From positions 1 to 24,413 of the forward strand of contig FLMG01003002.1 in NCBI GenBank assembly GCA_900088475.1: 24,413 bases of DNA, written 5' to 3'. The DNA is from Hyphochytrium catenoides (taxonomy: Eukaryota > Sar > Hyphochytriomycetes > Hyphochytriales > Hyphochytriaceae). Each line of letters starts with the position of its first letter. Position 1 is the stretch's first letter. Of this stretch, positions 18,911 through 24,413 are shown one piece after another. A program made the position numbers and the translations under genes. Below the pieces are notes generated by a model. It saw only the letters and a program-made list of their open reading frames with translations. It was not told the DNA's origin and did not search any database.

Positions 18911-21900
18911 TCATTCTGTCTCCAACAGGAAGTGGAGTCCTGCATAGTGGATGTACTCGTCTAAGGTTCTCTCCTTTCCGAGCCCATAGAACTCAAGATT
19001 CTCCCTGGAATCTTCCAGGAGTCCCGGCTGCGTCGCAACAACATTTGCAAGATCAGCCGAGAGAGGTAGACCTAGAGAAGAGAAAACCCGCAGCTTCGAG
19101 AGCGTATGATATTCCGTTCGCTTCGCGTGAGGAACCTGTAGGAGCAGTAGCGCAATCAGTTGTCAAGACCTTGTCACCCCTGTAACTGGAGTTTGGGATG
19201 GACAAGGCCCTCACAAGTAATTCAGACTGTGTAAAAAGACACAGAGAGTACCCACAAGCGGGTCTAGCAGACAAAAGCCTTGATGCCGATGTCATGATAA
19301 ATTGTGCAAAAGTAGGGAGGCAAATGATAAGAGATTCTTAGCGCTTTTGCTATCAGCACTTGCGCCCTGCCGAGCTTTAGAAGAGAGGAGAATGCGCAAA
19401 GCCGAGTGCAATCAGCGGTAGTTCTATAAAGTTCCTACTCTTTCAGGCGGACTCACCTCCCAGAAGGTCTTTCGGTACGTGCGACTCCAGAGATGGTAGA
19501 GAACTGTCTGCGAGGGAGAGAAGAAAGACCAGCCCGAAGTGTAATAGCGCGCCGTCATGCTGAGCTCTTCGCCAAAGAATAGAAATCGTAACTGAGGATC
19601 ATAAGGGACCTAACAACGACGTAGGAGGAATTAGGGCAGCATTGGTAAGCTTCTAGGTTAGCATGTATATGACCGATGCATATACTTGTCTGAGAGAGAG
19701 AGAGAGAGTGAGATGACTGGCTTGGAAGAGGTGCGAAGAGAAGCCATGAAGGTGAGATAATTGGCATTATGGAGAGATCTACCTGGCGTATGGCATTTGC
19801 TTTAGTAAAGGCAAAGCCAGCAGCAAGGTGCGCGCACTCTATCGGGTATCCAGAGCTTTCCTCTCTCTTTCCTACATACCGCGGCAGCTCTTCTTGTCCT
19901 TTACCCATAAAACGAGGGACGGTAGGCCTGAGGTCTACTGGTACCTGCTTAGAAGGAGCCCATGTAAGAAACTTTAAGACAAAACGACATCAGACAGTAC
20001 CAGGTTGCCTTGGCATGAAGCAGCAAGAAGCCTTACGACAAGTCTCTTTCGCAGAGTGGGCAAGAAGCAGGCAGAAAGCGTGATATGGTACCAAATCTAC
20101 CTCAGGGTTCTATACCTGGTTAGGCAAGAGATATCCTGCAGGGTAGGTCGTCAGAATGGCTTTCTCTGTCTGGCAACTCTTCAGCTCGTGAATCAAGAAG
20201 GAATCCCAGTGAGGACGAAATCTGCAGAACAATGGTCAGAAATTAACGAAGAGGACAGACCTTGACAATGTTTCCACCTATAGAGATTACTTGGGAACCG
20301 ACACCGTCCACTGACCTCATATGACTGTCAATCTGGAGGTAATAGTCTTCACCGTTCCAGAGTTTCTGAGCCAAACTGCGTGCTGGGCAAGGTCCAGAGG
20401 CCTCCCGCCAATGCAAATGGCAGCTGCGAACCTAAGGCAACAGTTATTAGGCTTCTATCATCACACCGATGTGTCCCCTTTATCACTATTTTACGGGCCA
20501 CAGTTAAGCGTCCCATTAGTGCCCATCGCTTCCTTCAGTTAATCCAAGCGAAGTCCATACATTTCTCTTCATCTCCGGTGGCAGGTCGAGCTGGTAGCAC
20601 TCCGGTTGGTCTACGCCCTCTTCATACTGCAGCACGAGCCCCACGAAGATCCGCTCCCAACTAGCTGCCTTTAAGAACATATGAGATTAAAGTTCCCAAG
20701 GCACAACATCGGGGTGGGAAGCTAGAGAAAGTGGGCAAAGAGGGAGAAGGACGAAACACTACCCATCTTTTAGCGACGTAGGGGACAAATAGTCAGAAGA
20801 TGGAGGCGGCTGCTGGAGACTTCGACAGCTAGAGAGGAGCAAACTCAACATTCAAGAGCTATCCAAGGACGAGCGCAAGTCGAGAGGGACAAAAGTTTAG
20901 GAGCAGGTTCAAACTGCTCACCGTTCTGAAGAGCTCTCTAACAGTGGCTTGGAGCTCGGGGTCTCGATAGGCGATGATAGAGACAAAGATCTTGGCAGCT
21001 CTGTCCTCTTCTGCATCATTATAAACTGGCAGCGGCGGCACTGACTTCACGTCAATGTAATCTTCCAACAGTCCTTCGCTTGTGCCACCCTTTTCTTCCA
21101 TTGCAGCCTCATCTTCAGTGTAAGCAGCATCACTTGATAAAGAGGCATCAGGGTAGCTAAGAGGGACGAGAGTTGCTCGATTTGAACCATACACCCAGAC
21201 AGTGATCGCGAAACTGTGGAATGAGAGGCCAGTGAGAGAGAGCGGGAAGACCGTAAACCCCTCCTCATCGGAAGGAACTTTTATCTTACCGCTCTCGATA
21301 AGCGGGTAAAACCTCATGTTCCACTTCTTCACTGCGGAAGATAACTAGCCGGTCCATCAGTGGAAGAATGTCCCAGTGCACCTCCTTCTCCTTCAATGTC
21401 TCGCCCACTTGCTTCACCAGAGGCCTTTCTAGGAGTGTTACTACTGTCAGCTAACGGTCTCTAATCCTCCTGTTCTTTTATAAAGCCGTAGACTGCTCGT
21501 CCGTTCTCTCTCCATTTTTCGACCTACTCTGTCTCTATGTCTCTGTACCTTCAGGCGTCTGCCATGCTCTATACTCTTTCACTCCTTTCATTGTCTCAGT
21601 CTCTCTTCTCTCTCTTTCCCCTTCTCGTACTTCCTCTAGCTTTCGCATCTCTCTTCCTTTCACTCCTCCTCTCTCTTCTCCATTCTTTCTTCCTTCGCCT
21701 CGACATTCGTCTCTCGCTATCTCCCACCTTCCTCACAATGCCAATGCGCTACCTTTAGCGCTTCTTAAGTACACTCTGAGAGCTCCGCCATCGTCTGGAG
21801 TCCACTCGGGGTTGCAATAGTAAACGCACGTCAGCTTCCGTGTCAACTCTCCATGGCCATTTGTCTGCCCGTTATGATCAGGTGGAAATGCATCGCGGTG

Positions 21901-23239
21901 CCGTTCAAATCTCCTCCCGCCTCCTTCCTGATGAGAAGAGCATGGTGCACCAAGGCAGTAAGCAATAGACAGAGATCAACGGAAGGATAGGCGAGAATTG
22001 TAAGGCGGTAAGGATTTGAGAAAGGACCAGTGTGAGAAGCCCTAGAAGCTTTATTTGGTCGTGCTGCCATGAAGCCAACTGCTAGCGTACAGAGCAGAAT
22101 GTTGCGCAATTCGGAAGAGGCCTTAACTGGGATAGAGACATACGGAGGTTGATAAAGGATGGACAAAGAAGAGAAGCCCCATCAAGAATTTCGAAGAGCA
22201 GACTATAGTTAGGGAGCGAGGCTTACGTAACAAGCAAGCTGGATCGATACTCGCTCGGGACTGAGCCCTAGCTCTGGGGCACAGCGTTGGAGCTCTGCCG
22301 AGCGCAGACAAAACCACAGAGGCAAATGTAAGCGGAAGGACGCAGGAAAGTGAAGCAAGAGAGAAGAAGAGAAGATGTTGAGCAAGAGATTCAGGAAGAA
22401 AGAAGCACAAGGAAGAGACATAGAGGGAGAACGAGAACATTATTAGGATGTGCAGCCCAAGCCAAACAGGGTGATAAATCCAAGAGTTCTCAGCAATAGG
22501 TGGACGATTACCTTCAGCTAAGCTCTTAACCTTCTTCGTGAGCTCCATGATACCTTGATTCTCCCTTCCCCCGTCATCTCCTGCCTGACTTTCGACACAC
22601 CCTGTCACGTCCCCTCTCTCTGTCTCTGCCACGGACCCTGGTGTTACCCACATCATCCTGTCTCCCCGCGCCTCAGGATGTCTCCAGTAGGTATCCGCCC
22701 GGCCCATTCCTAGCGCGTAAGGTCAGACAGAGTCAGCAACAGAAGAGGTTGAATGAAGAGCAGATCACTGCATTCGCAGAGGGAGAAGAGACACGATTGA
22801 TGTAAGCACATCGGAAGCAGAAGCGGCCCATAACCTCAGCGGAAAGACAGCACATTTAGATAATTAAGTAAGGAGTTTGTACGCCTTCCCATGTCACAGC
22901 GAGACAGAGACCGAGAGAGAGAGAGAGAAATAGCATGCGTACTCAGAGGGTAAGACGAGAGAGAATCGGGAGAAAGGCAACAGAAAGAGCAGAGCAAGAG
23001 AGAGAAAGGAGAAAGAGAAACAGGAAGGCATCGCCAACAAAGAAACCAAGAGAGACTGTTACTGGTTACCTGCTGGTCGAAGCCTCTCGTCTCTCTGAGC
23101 AGCTTGACATTCTTCCAAGATCCGACGCGATAGAGTGGCGCCCAAGAAATTGTCCCTTAGAATAACACCCGGAGATCTTCCTTCCGCCAAGCCTAGAGAG
23201 GAAGAGAAGGGGCATCCAGCAGCATTGAAGGAGAGTGTT

Positions 23240-23288
<49 letters not shown>

Positions 23289-23787
23289 GAGCGAGAGAGA
23301 GAGCGAGCGAGAGAGAGAGAGAGCGAGCGAGAGAGAGATAGTGAGTGAGATAGTGAGAGAGAGAGGAGGTAGAGGAAGGGTAAGGCAAGGGGGATAAATA
23401 GAGGAAGTGTACGAGAGACAGGCGACATCCTGCAGAGGAGAAGCATGCCTTGAAAGGCAAGAGAAAGAAGAGAGAAAGAGAGAGAGAGACCTATGACTTC
23501 TGATGGCTGAAGACAGCTCTGGGTCCAGTCCAGCGCCGAAAGATCAAGCTTGAGTGCTGACTCAGTCCTTTTGAAACTCTCTGGTGCTCTTCGCTGTGCT
23601 CTATGATATCATAGGAGGATGAAGAGGTAGGGAGGAGGCCAGCGGTCACGCAACGGAGAGGAGTGGACACAAGGATGGGAGACAGAGTGGGAGCAAAGGA
23701 CGACTACGATGACGAGCGTAGGGCTAACATGCAAGGCGGACTGCGGGGGAGAGGAGAGACTGGGTTCACCATGTTGAGAAAGAGAAA

Positions 23788-23839
<52 letters not shown>

Positions 23840-24161
23840 GAGAAAGTCTGAGGCAAGCTGTATGTATAGGCGATAGGGGAACAATAGCTCAAGAGATGAA
23901 GAAGAGAAATAGAGAGCAGCAAACAAGAAGAAAGCAGCGGCGGAAGCCTGGCATTTCAAAGGGTGAGGGAAAGCTCCTGACTTGCCTTAGCGATGCTGTG
24001 GAGGACGAAGAGGAGAGAACCTTGGCAGCCAGCATTCCTTTGACTATGGACTGCGCCGCCACTTGCTTTGCGTCCTGAGGAAGGGGCAGAGAGAGCTGCG
24101 GGAGGCCGCGCGCCCCGACCATGGCGAGAATGTTCTCAGTGATGCTGTCCACGGTCTCCAT
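18911..24161 (-). CDS. Prolyl 4-hydroxylase fused to GT60 GlcNAc transferase (PhyA-Gnt1-like)
   Basis: Fourteen exons join in exact phase: 24021-24161, 23491-23593, 23070-23192, 22512-22709, 22080-22126, 21753-21927, 21290-21428, 20922-21213, 20561-20668, 20316-20431, 20116-20221, 19783-19944, 19457-19609 and 18911-19135 (TGA), about 695 residues. Residues 93-318 form a 2-oxoglutarate/Fe(II) prolyl hydroxylase: [20 protein letters not shown], iron ligands H214 and D216 (FERHRDAF) and H300 (HEVLPAY), and 2OG-binding R309. An acidic linker follows. Residues 383-690 are a GT60 GlcNAc transferase (Pfam GlcNAc): [64 protein letters not shown]. In Dictyostelium and Toxoplasma, separate PhyA and Gnt1 modify Skp1 in the cytosol. 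No signal peptide or membrane segment is visible here. The first two exons are least certain and the gene may extend past the window. Confidence 0.9.
19691..19708. repeat. Short (GA)n tract in an intron
   Basis: A GA run lies in the intron 19610-19782 of the fusion gene. It reads CT on the coding strand. Confidence 0.7.
23241..23369. repeat. (GA)n/(GCGA)n microsatellite in an intron
   Basis: About 129 bases of GA with GCGAGCGA and GATAGTGA interruptions lie in the intron 23193-23490 of the fusion gene. It reads CT on the coding strand. Confidence 0.9.
23783..23847. repeat. (GA)n microsatellite in an intron
   Basis: A GA tract with a few AAA interruptions lies between the first two proposed exons of the fusion gene (intron 23594-24020). 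Confidence 0.85.
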
Positions 24162-24382
24162 CTGCCTCTTTTTTCTTGGTCTCCTGCTGCGCCTTCTCTC
24201 CCTGTTCCGCCACTAGTATCATTCCCCGTATTCCTTCAGCTATTCCTTCCCTCCTTCGAGCGCCGTCCTCTCGCTTCTCTTCGGCTGAAGAGCTGCTGGA
24301 TCATGAACTTCGCGTTTCTCTCGCCTCTTTGCTTTTTTCTTGCCTCATTCTGCTTTCTCCATCCCGCCTTCCATCTCTCTCA

Positions 24383-24413
<31 letters not shown>
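24162..24413. other. Right-edge stretch
   Basis: The minus strand here is Arg/Lys/Glu-rich in all open frames and purine-rich. It may be the 5' UTR, first intron or a further upstream exon of the fusion gene. The last 41 bases (24373-24413) are a (CT)n microsatellite, which probably ended the assembly or the window. Confidence 0.4.

Noticed and set aside
20859-21332. 157-codon minus-strand frame starting [11 protein letters not shown] as the start of a free glycosyltransferase
   Set aside because: The first part is the hydroxylase exon in the wrong frame followed by a 76-bp intron. Using the GT-AG junction gives the hydroxylase motif HEVLPAY and the conserved arginine instead.
22123-22707. 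194-codon minus-strand frame with hydrophobic segments, like a multi-pass membrane protein
   Set aside because: Only the first 65 codons are exon (22512-22709, hydroxylase). The hydrophobic remainder is pyrimidine-rich intron read through the donor GTAATC.
1-24413. CRISPR array, insertion sequence, rRNA, viral or toxin gene
   Set aside because: No spaced direct repeats, transposase, rRNA, viral or toxin motifs were seen. The only tandem repeats are microsatellites and one two-copy 140-bp duplication.

Overview
The window reads as nuclear DNA of a single-celled eukaryote. Genes are split by many short GT-AG introns (71 to about 630 bp), both strands are used, there are no operons or ribosome binding sites, and introns and spacers are full of (GA)n/(CT)n microsatellites. 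One microsatellite holds a 54-N assembly gap, so this is a draft scaffold. The gene set (HCF101-type Fe-S carrier, VPS25, class I cyclic nucleotide phosphodiesterase, Skp1-type prolyl hydroxylase/GlcNAc transferase) fits a free-living alveolate alga. A chromerid such as Chromera is my best guess, but that is an inference; the sequence does not prove it.

Layout. 1-464 (-): end fragment of an unrecognised gene running off the left edge. 500-5170: gene-poor, with a purine tract, a 9-bp hairpin, a palindrome-rich block and a GA microsatellite. 5175-7694 (+): single-exon, probably N-myristoylated cyclic nucleotide phosphodiesterase of 839 aa. 8155-10564 (-): at least four exons of an unrecognised charged protein. 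10565-12236: CT-rich DNA and a 140-bp tandem duplication. 12237-13557 (-): complete six-exon VPS25 (ESCRT-II), 178 aa. 14671-18500 (+): HCF101 (DUF59 + P-loop ATPase + DUF971), 14 recognised exons, 457 aa from the first visible Met. 18911-24161 (-): 14 exons in continuous phase for about 695 aa, encoding a 2-oxoglutarate/Fe(II) prolyl 4-hydroxylase fused to a GT60 GlcNAc transferase. The right edge is a CT microsatellite.

The most interesting item is the last gene. In Dictyostelium and Toxoplasma, PhyA hydroxylates a proline of Skp1 and Gnt1 then adds GlcNAc to that hydroxyproline; these are two proteins acting in sequence. Here one exon (20922-21213) encodes both the last strand of the hydroxylase and the first motif of the glycosyltransferase, so the two steps appear to sit on one polypeptide. 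The other genes are housekeeping or signalling genes with no evident pathway link. VPS25 and HCF101 are head to head; PDE and the 8-10 kb gene are tail to tail, as are HCF101 and the fusion gene.

All exon boundaries were read by hand from GT/AG sites, reading phase and family motifs. They have not been tested against transcripts.
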